Below are positions 1 through 8,810 of a stretch of 39,321 nt of DNA, one piece after another. Made by a program: the position numbers and the translations under genes. The stretch is from Zancudomyces culisetae (Eukaryota; Kickxellomycota; Harpellomycetes; Harpellales; Legeriomycetaceae). Below the pieces are notes generated by a model. That model saw nothing but the letters and a program-made list of their open reading frames with translations, did not search any database and was not told the origin of the DNA. The stretch covers positions 1 to 39,321 of the forward strand of contig LSSK01001474.1 of NCBI GenBank assembly GCA_001969505.1. Direction: 5' to 3'. Numbering within the stretch: position 1 is the stretch's first letter; each line of letters starts with the position of its first letter.

Positions 1-393
1 AAGCTGCAAATTCCAGTATTCAATGGTTGTATTATTGCGATAATCCTGGTGAATATTAAACAATGTATCGAGAGGGTTTTTTTCATTTCAATGTTTTTAC
101 TATATTCACTTGGGATGTTTGTTTGATTTTACTACAAGGAATGGAAAGTAGTATTCACATTATTCATACCATGGTAATTATTATGCAAAATTGTCATTGA
201 CTCCAAAGTATTGGATATCGGAATATAACGCGGATAAAGTTGTGTATTGTTTAAATGCCTATAAATTGTTTTCTTTTTCGGTAGCATTTATTGAGAAATG
301 TGGTTTTTCCCATCTCATAAACTCAAATTTTATATTTTAGCATTTTTATTATAGACTGAATATTGAGAAATTAAAACAAACAAAGCTAGGACT

Positions 394-1633
394 TTAAAGT
401 TTGGGGGCAAAGGAAGCACCGCCATCAACAACAATCACAGCTCCACAGACATAGTTTGATGCCTTTGATGACAAGTATATGCATACTGCTGCCATGTCTG
501 ATGGAATTCCTATTCTCCCAGTTGGAATGCCTTTTACCAACTCACTACCAAACTTTTTAAGTGTGTCTGCCATCATTTTGGATTCAAATGCGCCAGGTGC
601 AACTGCATTTACAAGAATGTTGCGAGGTGCTAGGAAGTTGGCCATCCCCCGTGTCATATGGTGGAGCCCAGCCTTGGATGCACCGTATGCGTATGTCTCA
701 TGTCTCGAGACTCTGATTCCATCAATTGACCCAATATTTATTATTCTAGATGGATCATCCTTGGTCGCTTTTTTCTCCAGAAGTGGTGTCAGCCTATAAT
801 GTTACACGATTTACAAAATAAATTAGACAGTTTGTTTTAGTTATGGCGTCTCGTAGTTTTGGCCACATATTCTTGTAATTGTATGTAAAACCTAGACAGA
901 TTCTTACCCTTGTGAAAGATAAAAAATATGTGTTAGATTCAGGTTCAACACCTTTTCGAAACCTGACTCTGGGTACTGGCTAAATGGAGCCGCCCAGTTA
1001 GCACCTGCATTGTTAATCACCACATCAATTCCTTCTGGTTCTCTTTTTTCCATTTCTGAGATGAGGTGCTTGATTCCCTGCTTTTTGGACAAATCGGCTG
1101 GAACCGAAATACATGTCCCTGGACCAACTTTTGTAAGCGACTCAGCTACTTTGTCACACACATCGGCACTTCGGCTGCTAATATATACTTTTGCACCATT
1201 TGAAACAAAGCCCTAAAAATGTAGGTGTTTATATTTATTCACCATTTTGTTGCAAAAACTTGTGTATACAAGCACACAATACTCAAAGAGCAGGTTAGAT
1301 TTGACAGAATATCCAGCAAAAAGTTCAAATACAGAAAAGTCAAATACTTTGTTATATTTTCAGCTGTAACTTACCTCGGCTATCATAAGTCCGATACTAA
1401 AAACGTAAAAGAGTTGTAAATTAGTTTAAATCGTAGCTACAGTGCTATATTCGCATATTTATTTGCCTGTTCTTGTATTGTTTAATGGGTAACCAATTTA
1501 TAGCATATTGCAATTTCATAATGAAAAAATGTTAAGTACCACAGAATACTTACCCACGCGAGCCACCAGTAACCAGCACAACTTTTCCTTTAACGCCAAA
1601 AAGATTGTTTACGTTCATAGCAGAAGCAGCCAT
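394..1633 (-). CDS. RhlG/FabG-like short-chain dehydrogenase, left copy (4 exons)
   Basis: Predicted NAD(P)(H)-dependent short-chain dehydrogenase/reductase of 268 aa. Exons read on the minus strand: 1633-1554, 1396-1375 (22 nt), 1212-908 and 793-394. All introns are GT-AG, and joining keeps the frame. The glycine motif TGGSRGIG (residues 22-29) is built across exons 1 and 2. NNAG is at 101-104, Asn126, Ser158 and Tyr172/Lys176 complete the catalytic set, and the chain ends in a typical FabG-like VDGG segment. Arg26 and Arg48 favour NADPH. Overall the sequence resembles bacterial RhlG-type beta-ketoacyl reductases and their fungal relatives. The physiological substrate is unknown. The start is the first in-frame ATG; a second Met at residue 6 is possible. 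The protein is identical to that of the right copy, but intron 2 here has a GTAAGT donor. Confidence 0.9.
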
Positions 1634-2787
1634 TGTAACTAAGGTTGAGTTTGAGTTGGAATAGTTTTTCGATCTAACACGCTATCTATTGCAAGTTATT
1701 GAACCTTAAATAAGAACGAATACAAGATTCAAGAGTGAGAAGAGTCGGGCAGAGGTTAAGTTTAAATACTTTTATTTTCATGCATAAACACAAAACATGA
1801 AATCGGCTCCAGAACATGAAATTGGCTCGAACATGAAATAATTATTTTTTTCACGAGTATTTCCGAAACAAAAATTAACGAAAAAAAATGCCGATTTTGT
1901 ATTGTGTGCATCCGTTCATTTAGTTAGGGGTATGTGGAAGTACAATTCGCTCTTATCAATCTTCTAAATCAATGATGTTTGACACTCCACGTTCACAATT
2001 TTGAAGCAATATTCATATTTACCTACTAGCACAAGATTACTAAAGGTCAATTTATTCATTGTTCGTGTACTGCTGCTTCATAGATTAAATATGTCAGCTC
2101 TTTGCTCAATAAATACTCCAGCTCAAAGAAAAAACAAACATGTACAAAATACTCATACGTGAATGGTTCTGCAGTGGAGTGTGTTCCAAATACAGAAATA
2201 TCACTTTATTGCCAACTTTTATATTCAATGATTCTTCTCAATTACAGCGACTGTGTTTTTTTCTAACTGCTTGTCAAAAGTATATCAATTAAAGTACTAC
2301 AAGCCAACTAGATAGCTGTACACATTGCTTAGCAGTTGAAAATATCCCACTGGAAGCAATAAATCTGAAAAGTGTTAAGTTCAAACCATACTGAGCTTTT
2401 AAGCTTATTTTATGGTTTGCACACTATTGAGTATACTCACCAGTATCAAAGCTAGACAAAAAGACGATATACATAGTTCAGCTCAGGCTGGTCTAGTAGC
2501 AGGTTAGTTGAGCAAGTTTCAAAGATATCATATAATGGGTCTTATTTAGAACTAAGATTTGCCACAAATTGGGATATGTTAATTCGTGCATTTTCACTTT
2601 TTGTCCGTAAATTATTGTGATTATGACTTTTCACTATTCTTATTGGAGGAGCAATTATAACTCGATATTTAATTTATCATACATATTGATACAATTCGCT
2701 TTGTAAATATATAGAATATGTAAGAGTACCAGATAACTTTTGAGCTTCAAACGTTAAGAATCAAATATCATTTAGAAAATCGAGAGT
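1634..2787. other. Intergenic: divergent 5' flanks of left SDR copy and MED27
   Basis: AT-rich DNA between divergently transcribed genes. The part up to 2549 belongs to the inverted repeat and carries five of the nine differences between arms. The rest (2550-2787) is unique to this side and must hold the MED27 promoter. I see no convincing ORF or RNA gene. A 61-codon frame in the right arm (35664-35849) is broken here by a stop codon, so it is not a conserved gene. Confidence 0.6.
1794..1838 (-). promoter_or_regulatory. Triple direct repeat upstream of left SDR copy
   Basis: Three head-to-tail copies of TTTCATGTT, the first two followed by a GAGCC-containing tail, lie 160-205 bp upstream of the SDR start codon. 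The spacing is 17-19 bp. Clustered short direct repeats in a fungal promoter could bind a regulator; this is inference. The block is identical in the right arm. Confidence 0.3.
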
Positions 2788-3754
2788 ATGGATTTGGATC
2801 ATCTTGAAGATTTGATTGAAAAGGTAAAAACTTGATATATAATTTATTGTTCTGATGAGAAACTAGTTTTTGGTATTCAGTGGTAATTGGGGGATTCTAA
2901 ATTTAGGTTCGTACCATAAGGTATAAAATGGTGAATTTATCCAGCGAAATTTCTGGATATGAGGGAAACAACAACAGTAAGCTGTTTATTTCATAATATA
3001 AGTCTTCTACTCCCCAAACACTGTTGATATTATCATGGGTATAAACGCTTTTATTTTGTACTAAGTTGACAAAGCACATTTAATAAACATAGGGATCCAG
3101 ACCTTGGAGGATATTGAGAATAATTCTGTTGATATTTATAATGCAATAAGCGAAATTACTAAAAAATTAGCGGAGCACAATCAGAGTATAGCAGGGTCGA
3201 ACCTGATACCAAAAAAATCGACAAAGAGTGATGCAAGTGAAAAAGACATTGGGGAAAAACAAAGAGCACAGAAACTTCTAGCGCTAAAAAAGATGGCGTC
3301 AGAATTGCTTGATCAGGAGCGTGAACAATTCTACAGGAATGAGCTTGTGGAAAAGCTAAAAGGGGTTCAAAAAGATATCAAGGAATTCGGATTGAAGATA
3401 TACTTGAAGGATGAAGAGATCAGGATCAAAATTGGGCATATTTTTATTGTCAGAGTGATACTAGAAGAGAGCAAGAACACCAAAATCAGGGCAGTCAAGG
3501 CTGATATACTTTATAAGCGTGGTACGCGGGTATACAAAGTTATGGAAAGGCTTATACAAGAGAGGTTCTGTTTTGTCGGAAAGTATGATATTGTAGGATT
3601 TATAAAATGGCTACAGGGATATTCTGGTGTGTTTTCGAAAAAGTGCCAGGTGTGTAGGAAGGTATTTAAATATCAATACGAACTCAATACATTTATTCCG
3701 GCAGTGGTCGTTGGAGCAGAGGAGGGGGTTTATTTACACACAGATTGCGTCTAG
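2788..3754 (+). CDS. MED27: Mediator subunit MED27 (three exons)
   Basis: Predicted Mediator tail subunit of 255 aa acting with RNA polymerase II in the nucleus. Exons: 2788-2823 (12 codons), 2907-2976 and 3093-3754. Introns are 83 and 116 nt, GT-AG, and the second has a TACTAAG branch-like site about 30 nt before its acceptor. The joined frame gives a helical N-terminal region, then a charged middle part. The C-terminus has Cys220-x2-Cys223 and His251-x2-Cys254, the zinc-binding pattern that closes MED27 proteins. The family assignment rests on this C-terminal block and the size, since the rest of MED27 is poorly conserved. The first exon is short and less certain; translation could instead start at an ATG inside exon 2. 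Lys-rich, AT-rich codon use matches the neighbours. Confidence 0.75.
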
Positions 3755-3855
3755 TGAATACCTATCTCTTGTTTTATCAAGTAATGGGGAGTAATTTTAA
3801 TGCTAATACTCTATTATAAATATGTAAATTTGGTACTTTGTATTCATGAAAACCA

Positions 3856-4440
3856 TTAGTGAGCTTGGTATCCCAAAAAATGAAACTGGTTGTACTTAAC
3901 TATTCGATTCTGTATACTTTTGATAGTTTTTTTGAACCACTGTTTTATATATTTGCAGGCTCTAGTAATAAAGGATCGTTGGGCAAATATAATGGTTAAC
4001 AAGATATGCTTTTTTAAGTAATGTGTGCTCATTCGGGAAAAGAAATACGGGATGAATAGATCTTTTATCAAATCTATTGAATCATTCAAATATCAACTAA
4101 TCCACTACCTAATGTTAAACCTCATAACTAAAGGTATCATTTTCAAATTACTATAGCCAAACAAAACACGAATTAATGCCACAAGTTTACCATAATATAT
4201 CCGTTCTAGAGTTTCAAACCTGGCAAACTTGGTTTCGTTGATAGGTGATCCCTAAGTATTTGAAAGATTTATACCTTCAAACCTGCAGTCACGTATGTCT
4301 AATTTTAAAATTTTTATACTAGTACTTTCATTATTGTACGCAACAGCATTAGCAAAATACACGATTACTTTTTCTGTCTCTTAATGGTCGCCAAATACTA
4401 AAAATATTTTTGATTTTTATTTGTGTTTGAAATTAAACAT
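3856..4440 (-). pseudogene. Decayed ORF, possible LINE reverse-transcriptase relic
   Basis: Read on the minus strand, one frame runs from about 4440 to the stop at 3856. Between 4380 and 3856 it meets only three internal stops (4254-4252, 4107-4105, 4095-4093), far fewer than random AT-rich DNA of 175 codons would give. Two more stops lie further upstream (TAA at 4383-4381 and one near 4417). The reading contains LVFGDH, then a segment with NESTSIKILKL, then GSPINETKF, and a basic, Ile/Leu-rich tail. The order is reminiscent of the part of L1-type reverse transcriptases after the FADD motif (a Ser/Lys block, then an LG-P-I block), but the FADD motif itself is not recognisable. I see no poly-A tail or target-site duplication. 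The decay is clear; the family is a guess. Confidence 0.4.
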
Positions 4441-4532
4441 CTAAAATAACTACTTTTGAAACAAGGAATAAAAACCAAATTTATATAAAAAAAATAGAGT
4501 TAGTAGCAATAGAAGGACATAAAAAACAAAAG

Positions 4533-4540
4533 TATATAAA
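4533..4540 (+). promoter_or_regulatory. TATA-like box of the Est1/SMG7-like gene
   Basis: TATATAAA lies 38 bases before the ATG at 4579. The motif is canonical, but the surrounding DNA is AT-rich, so chance occurrence is possible. Confidence 0.35.
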
Positions 4541-4578
4541 GTTTTAAACTAATATATAGAAAGAGCTAACAGACAGTA

Positions 4579-6207
4579 ATGGTGAGAGGGTTTGAGGAAA
4601 AGGTAAAGAAATATGAAGTAAGTGAGAAAACTCTCAAAGAATTGGAGGCCAAATTAATCGAAGCCAAAGCACAAGGTACGCAAAAACCAAGTAGGTTTAA
4701 ACAAGATGTGGTACAACGATACCTGGAGGAAAAAGTAAAGCTACAGGAGATTTTTGAGGAAATTGTATTGGGATGGCCAGAAAGGCATGATGTGGGTGAA
4801 TTTACTGGGCGATTTTGGTATGCAGGGGTATATGAAGGGATAGAACTTTATCGTAAACTTAAATTGGGCCCTGAGAATGAAAAATACTTGAAACCGGAGG
4901 AGCAAAAAAATCAGAAAAAGAGTATGGAGAAAAGGAGAATCGAAGAGGAGCTGTTACTCGAGAGACAGATTAATTTAGGAGTAGGATTCTTTAATAGAAT
5001 GATTAGAAATATAGACACGAGAATAGAGGGTAGAAAATACTACGAGCCGAATTTGTATTTGCTCAAAGGTAGTGAAGGAAATGATGCTATTTTGGGTCTA
5101 GTAAAACTTCTTAGTATTTGTTATATCTTTTTGGGGGATTTGGAGAGATACAGAGTGAGGTATTTGGCTTTAAATCAGCCAAAAGGCGAGGATTTGTGGG
5201 CTATAGCAAAACAAATGTACATTAACGCGATCAAGAGTTACAGATATAATGGGCGTGGATACAGTCAGTTGGCTATTGTTAGTACATACGAACGCGATAA
5301 TGAAATGGCAATTTACTGGAATTGTTTTGGTGTTTGTATGCAAGAAAAAAGGGAAAACGCGGATAAAAACTTGTCGATTATGGCCAAGAACTACGTAAAT
5401 ACTGTTTCTGTCAATACATGCAAGATGCGAATGCAACATATTTTTCTGGCAAGTTGTTTTGGTTATTTGCTGGTTAATAACGAACTGCCATTAGAACAGG
5501 GAAAGGAAATTAAAAAAATGTTTGAAAATGCCCACTCTATGTGTGAGAGTGATAGACGCGATAATGTTGGTAATGGTACGAAATACGGCAGATACGATGA
5601 GTTTGTCATAGCAGTGGTCGTTGTTACAATGCTTAATGAAACAATAAAGAAAATTGCAATCAAAAAAGACCAAAACCAAAGTCATCAGGATTCGTATGCA
5701 AAAGTGTCAGTAATGCAAGGAATGGTAAAACTTGTTTTAGGGCATTTAAAAACGTTGTTTGCCCAGATGAACAAGGAATTCAGAGCAAAGACAGAGGCTG
5801 TTTTGGATATCCAAAAGTGGAGTATGGCAGCAGCGGGATTGTATATTGACTATATTTGCTATCTTGTAGACAATAGGTTGGAGGTGATAAGGGGGGATCC
5901 GGTATCATACAAATGCTTGTTCCCAGGTGTCCAAAATATTATAAAAAAGTTTAAGGATAATCAGAACCAGCAAAAGGTAGAAAAAACTAGTGTTATTCAA
6001 AGAGACAAAGACGGTGAAGTCAGTGGTGCTGTGTTGCAACCATGCTATCACGACCATTTGGTTTTGGGTTTTCAATTTTTCGAACAATTACACTCATCTA
6101 TAATTCTGAGCCCGTTGCCGAATGATGACAATAATTCCTCTAATTTAGTCGATGGCTTTATTAATAGATCTACATATGCATTGCAAAAACTGTCCCACTG
6201 TAAATAG
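4579..6207 (+). CDS. Est1/SMG7 family protein (14-3-3-like TPR fold)
   Basis: Intronless gene of 542 aa. The core has the signature of the EST1/SMG5-7 DNA/RNA-binding domain: an Ala-rich helix followed by YNGRGYSQLAIV (residues 223-234), then a helix pair containing AIYWNCFGV. In SMG7/Est1 this is the TPR/14-3-3-like module that binds phosphorylated Upf1 or telomerase RNA. The N-terminal third (residues 1-125) is charged and helical and includes the FW..VYEGIELYRKLK block that matches the family's N-terminal helices. There is no C-terminal PIN nuclease domain, so it resembles yeast Est1/Ebs1 or SMG7 rather than SMG5 or SMG6. At 542 aa it is shorter than S. cerevisiae Est1 (699 aa). Whether it serves telomerase, mRNA decay or both cannot be told from sequence. 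Confidence 0.75.
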   Translation: MVRGFEEKVKKYEVSEKTLKELEAKLIEAKAQGTQKPSRFKQDVVQRYLEEKVKLQEIFEEIVLGWPERHDVGEFTGRFWYAGVYEGIELYRKLKLGPENEKYLKPEEQKNQKKSMEKRRIEEELLLERQINLGVGFFNRMIRNIDTRIEGRKYYEPNLYLLKGSEGNDAILGLVKLLSICYIFLGDLERYRVRYLALNQPKGEDLWAIAKQMYINAIKSYRYNGRGYSQLAIVSTYERDNEMAIYWNCFGVCMQEKRENADKNLSIMAKNYVNTVSVNTCKMRMQHIFLASCFGYLLVNNELPLEQGKEIKKMFENAHSMCESDRRDNVGNGTKYGRYDEFVIAVVVVTMLNETIKKIAIKKDQNQSHQDSYAKVSVMQGMVKLVLGHLKTLFAQMNKEFRAKTEAVLDIQKWSMAAAGLYIDYICYLVDNRLEVIRGDPVSYKCLFPGVQNIIKKFKDNQNQQKVEKTSVIQRDKDGEVSGAVLQPCYHDHLVLGFQFFEQLHSSIILSPLPNDDNNSSNLVDGFINRSTYALQKLSHCK

Positions 6208-6632
6208 CAGAGATATGTATACCCATAATTTTGCATTTTGTTTGCTTTATTTAAACCCTTGGTGCTTCTAATAACACCATGTCGCTGTTGATTTTGTTCA
6301 CCACCGCGTTTCAGCTAGCGAAATGGTAGGGAGAAGGGACAAAGTTCGCAGAAAATTCGTCCCCGTACCGTGTAGATGGAATTGAAGAGATTTTCCACTC
6401 TTTCATTGGAGTGGCTATGCACGATTTTTTTTTTCTTGTGCGATTTCTAATTTACAAAATAAGTTTATTCGTTCCATTTACCAGTAGGGTTTAGTATCCT
6501 TTATTTTTTTACTAGATAATTAGGGATAAAGTATAGAAGCTTGAGCTGGTTATTAAAAGTGCGAGATTACACCAATAAAACTGAATTCAATCAACGCAAG
6601 CAAACAAAAGGCAAGAAATAAACAGTGCTAAA
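6208..6632. other. Intergenic with a small perfect hairpin
   Basis: This gap between two + strand genes is less AT-rich than other gaps. It contains a perfect 6-bp stem with an 8-base loop at 6395-6414 (CCACTC, 8 bases, GAGTGG). A looser GGGAC/GTCCC pairing lies about 50 bases upstream. I recognise no tRNA, snRNA or snoRNA box. It probably holds the terminator and promoter of the flanking genes. Confidence 0.4.
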
Positions 6633-8810
6633 ATGGAAGACTCGTTGGAGAGATTTGACTCACGAGCAGATTTGGACCAGGAAGAGATCGAAAAGCTGCG
6701 GAGAGAAATCGGCAGTCTAAAGAGCCGTCTTGATGAATTAGAGAGAGAAAATCGCCTGTTGAAACTTCGGAACTATGAAATGACGATGCGTTATTCACGA
6801 AGCTCTAGTAATAGAGAAAACGCAATGTCTGTATCGTTATATGATAGAAATATGCGAAATGAAAAATATACAGCCAAAAATATCAATGGCGATGGCAAAG
6901 ATGACAGTAGCAATATCAACAATGGTAGTATTAACAATGGCACCAGTACCAATGACAACGAGCACAACAGTGGTAGTAGCAGTAACAGGAGGAATAGTAA
7001 TAGTCACACGATGGTGGGAAACCTGAATGATAGTTCTGCCGTCAACAGGTCCTTGGTACCAAATGAGGAGGGTAATACTGTGCAAACTAATCAGCAGCTC
7101 AAAAAGGACCAAAGATTTGGTAGCAGTGAGAATACGACCAAACTAGAGCAGATAAGCAGTAATTTTTCTGAAGAAGCGAATACGGATACAAGGCTTAGCG
7201 AAGTGGCGAATCAAAATGAAAGAAAAAAGGCACCAGAAAAAGGGGTGCGAAAGCATAGCGGAAGAGAGAGAGCAAGTGAGGTAATGGGAGTAAATGACAC
7301 AGTGAAACTAGAGGAAGATATGGGGCGAGAAAAGGGCAGTGTGGGTAGAGAAAGTAATAGTGTGAGTAACAATGGTAATGGAAGTGCAAATGTAAGTATT
7401 GAGAAGGGTTCGGAGAAAAGAGGTAAGCAGTTTGTGACTGCGGGGGAGCTCACAGGACACACAGGAGCGATATACACAGTAGAATATACAGGTAGTCAAC
7501 AAGAAGAGTGGATAGCGTCGGGTTCATTTGATCGAACAGTGCGGATTTGGGATGTCAATGACCTAAAACAGCTTGAATGTATGGAGGGCCACAAACAGGC
7601 GGTTAGTGTAGTGCGGTGGAAGCACGATAGTAGCGAGGTAGTGGCGAGCGGGGGATTTGATCGTCAGATTTTTGAGTGGGATGTAAGCAAGGCTCAGCCA
7701 ATGGTTACTATGCGGGCGGAGACGCTAGTACAATCACTGGCATACATGGATGGGGGGCTTGTATGTGGCCAAAGCAATGGCAGTATTGACTTGTTTGATG
7801 GAAGGGCAGGAACCACAAGTGTGATGGAACTAGGGCGATGTAGCGGTGGTGGCGTAACAGCATTGCAACGACTTGGAAACGCACATCAAATGTTGTCATC
7901 TGATTTGGGTGGTCACGTGTCATTACTTGACTTGCGCAAACCAGCGGGAAGGAGCGGCGTGATGAGTACGCTGGTTTCGGTAGGGTGTGCAATAAGCCAC
8001 CTGGCGTTTATTCAGCAGGAAAATACAGCTTATATTAGCGTCAACTGCTACGATAATGTATTGAGAATCTACGACCGACTGACGGATTATTATTCTTATT
8101 CTTCGCTCGGCCAGAGTGTACCTAAGCCACGACTACTCGAGCAAATCCGTGGAGTACAAACGAGCAACTGGCCCATCAAGAGCGCGTTTTTCAGCAACAT
8201 TGCCGTTCAATCAATAGCACGTAATGTGATGGTATCGCACGATGTCGATCGATATGACGACCGAGCGAGCAAAACCATTGAAAAGGATTTGTCGAGTTCA
8301 CTATTATTACTTTCTGGATCCGCCGAGCCCGTTGCGTATGTCTATAGAATCAGAACGTTAGGGGCTAAAGGGATAACAGCTGAGGATGGTGGTGAAAACA
8401 AAGGTGTTAGTGGAAACACACAATCATCCCACTCTCCTTCTTCTGACTCCTCCACACCTACATCAACACAAACAAACCAAAGCGCCAAGCCGAGCGCTTT
8501 CAGCAATATTAATGGGGACGGTAGTGGTAGTGATGCCATTTCTGGCAATCTCAATAGCGGAATCAACGTTAATAACAGCAGTGGTGGTGCTTACAGCCAA
8601 ACGACCAACAGCAGATACTACTATTTAACGGATTCACAGAGCAGCAATACAGTCATGTCGCAGCGGTTGGGAGAGGGGCATAGTGACCGTGTGTACGCAG
8701 TCAGTACGCATTGTTACAAGGTGCAAGGGTGTACCGCAGGGGCCGATGGTAATATTGTACTGTGGCAACCTAGTGCGTATTCGAATATGCTTTTCTTACC
8801 TGACTACTAA
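6633..8810 (+). CDS. Coiled-coil / WD40 repeat protein, function unassigned
   Basis: Intronless gene of 725 aa. Residues about 15-50 form a heptad-rich acidic/basic coiled coil. Residues about 55-270 are a Ser/Asn-rich and then charged linker. From about residue 272 to the end is a WD40 propeller. The first blades are clear: LTGHTGAIYTVEY ending in RIWDV, then MEGHKQAVSVVRW ending in FEWDV. A later blade reads SVNCYDNVLRIYDR, and the last is EGHSDRVYAV ending in VLWQP. A Ser/Thr/Asn-rich insert of roughly 80 residues (about 585-665) separates the last two blades. WD40 propellers are usually scaffolds for protein complexes. I considered WDR13-like and other coiled-coil WD40 families but could not fix orthology. 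The start is the first ATG of the frame. Confidence 0.85.
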   Translation: MEDSLERFDSRADLDQEEIEKLRREIGSLKSRLDELERENRLLKLRNYEMTMRYSRSSSNRENAMSVSLYDRNMRNEKYTAKNINGDGKDDSSNINNGSINNGTSTNDNEHNSGSSSNRRNSNSHTMVGNLNDSSAVNRSLVPNEEGNTVQTNQQLKKDQRFGSSENTTKLEQISSNFSEEANTDTRLSEVANQNERKKAPEKGVRKHSGRERASEVMGVNDTVKLEEDMGREKGSVGRESNSVSNNGNGSANVSIEKGSEKRGKQFVTAGELTGHTGAIYTVEYTGSQQEEWIASGSFDRTVRIWDVNDLKQLECMEGHKQAVSVVRWKHDSSEVVASGGFDRQIFEWDVSKAQPMVTMRAETLVQSLAYMDGGLVCGQSNGSIDLFDGRAGTTSVMELGRCSGGGVTALQRLGNAHQMLSSDLGGHVSLLDLRKPAGRSGVMSTLVSVGCAISHLAFIQQENTAYISVNCYDNVLRIYDRLTDYYSYSSLGQSVPKPRLLEQIRGVQTSNWPIKSAFFSNIAVQSIARNVMVSHDVDRYDDRASKTIEKDLSSSLLLLSGSAEPVAYVYRIRTLGAKGITAEDGGENKGVSGNTQSSHSPSSDSSTPTSTQTNQSAKPSAFSNINGDGSGSDAISGNLNSGINVNNSSGGAYSQTTNSRYYYLTDSQSSNTVMSQRLGEGHSDRVYAVSTHCYKVQGCTAGADGNIVLWQPSAYSNMLFLPDY

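Larger units (their letters stand above)
1..2549 (+). repeat. Left arm of a 2.55-kb inverted repeat
   Basis: Position x in this arm pairs with position 38138-x on the opposite strand. Comparing both arms line by line I found nine substitutions and no indels over 2549 bases (about 99.6% identity). The match stops sharply after 2549. The outer end is not seen because the window starts inside the repeat. The arm holds one complete SDR gene with about 0.9 kb of 5' flank and 0.4 kb of 3' flank. I found no transposase, terminal motif or target-site duplication, so it looks like a segmental duplication rather than a transposon. An assembly joining two haplotypes is an alternative. Confidence 0.97.
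3755..4578. other. Intergenic MED27 / Est1-like, containing the decayed ORF
   Basis: Apart from the minus-strand relic this stretch is very AT-rich and holds the MED27 3' end and the promoter of the next gene. The 77-codon open stretch at 3856-4089 is the tail of the relic frame and begins with TTG rather than ATG, so I do not treat it as a gene. Confidence 0.5.

Noticed and set aside
479-799. Antisense frames across the SDR copies (479-799 and 37339-37659)
   Set aside because: They lie opposite exon 4 of the SDR, whose motifs are unambiguous, and have no features of their own.
2378-2400. tRNA T-loop-like sequence (GTTCAAACC) in the repeat arm
   Set aside because: No matching acceptor stem, D-arm or anticodon arm could be found around it.
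1-2549. Inverted repeats as terminal repeats of a giant transposon
   Set aside because: No transposase, no target-site duplication, and the enclosed genes are conserved housekeeping genes; a segmental duplication explains the arms better.
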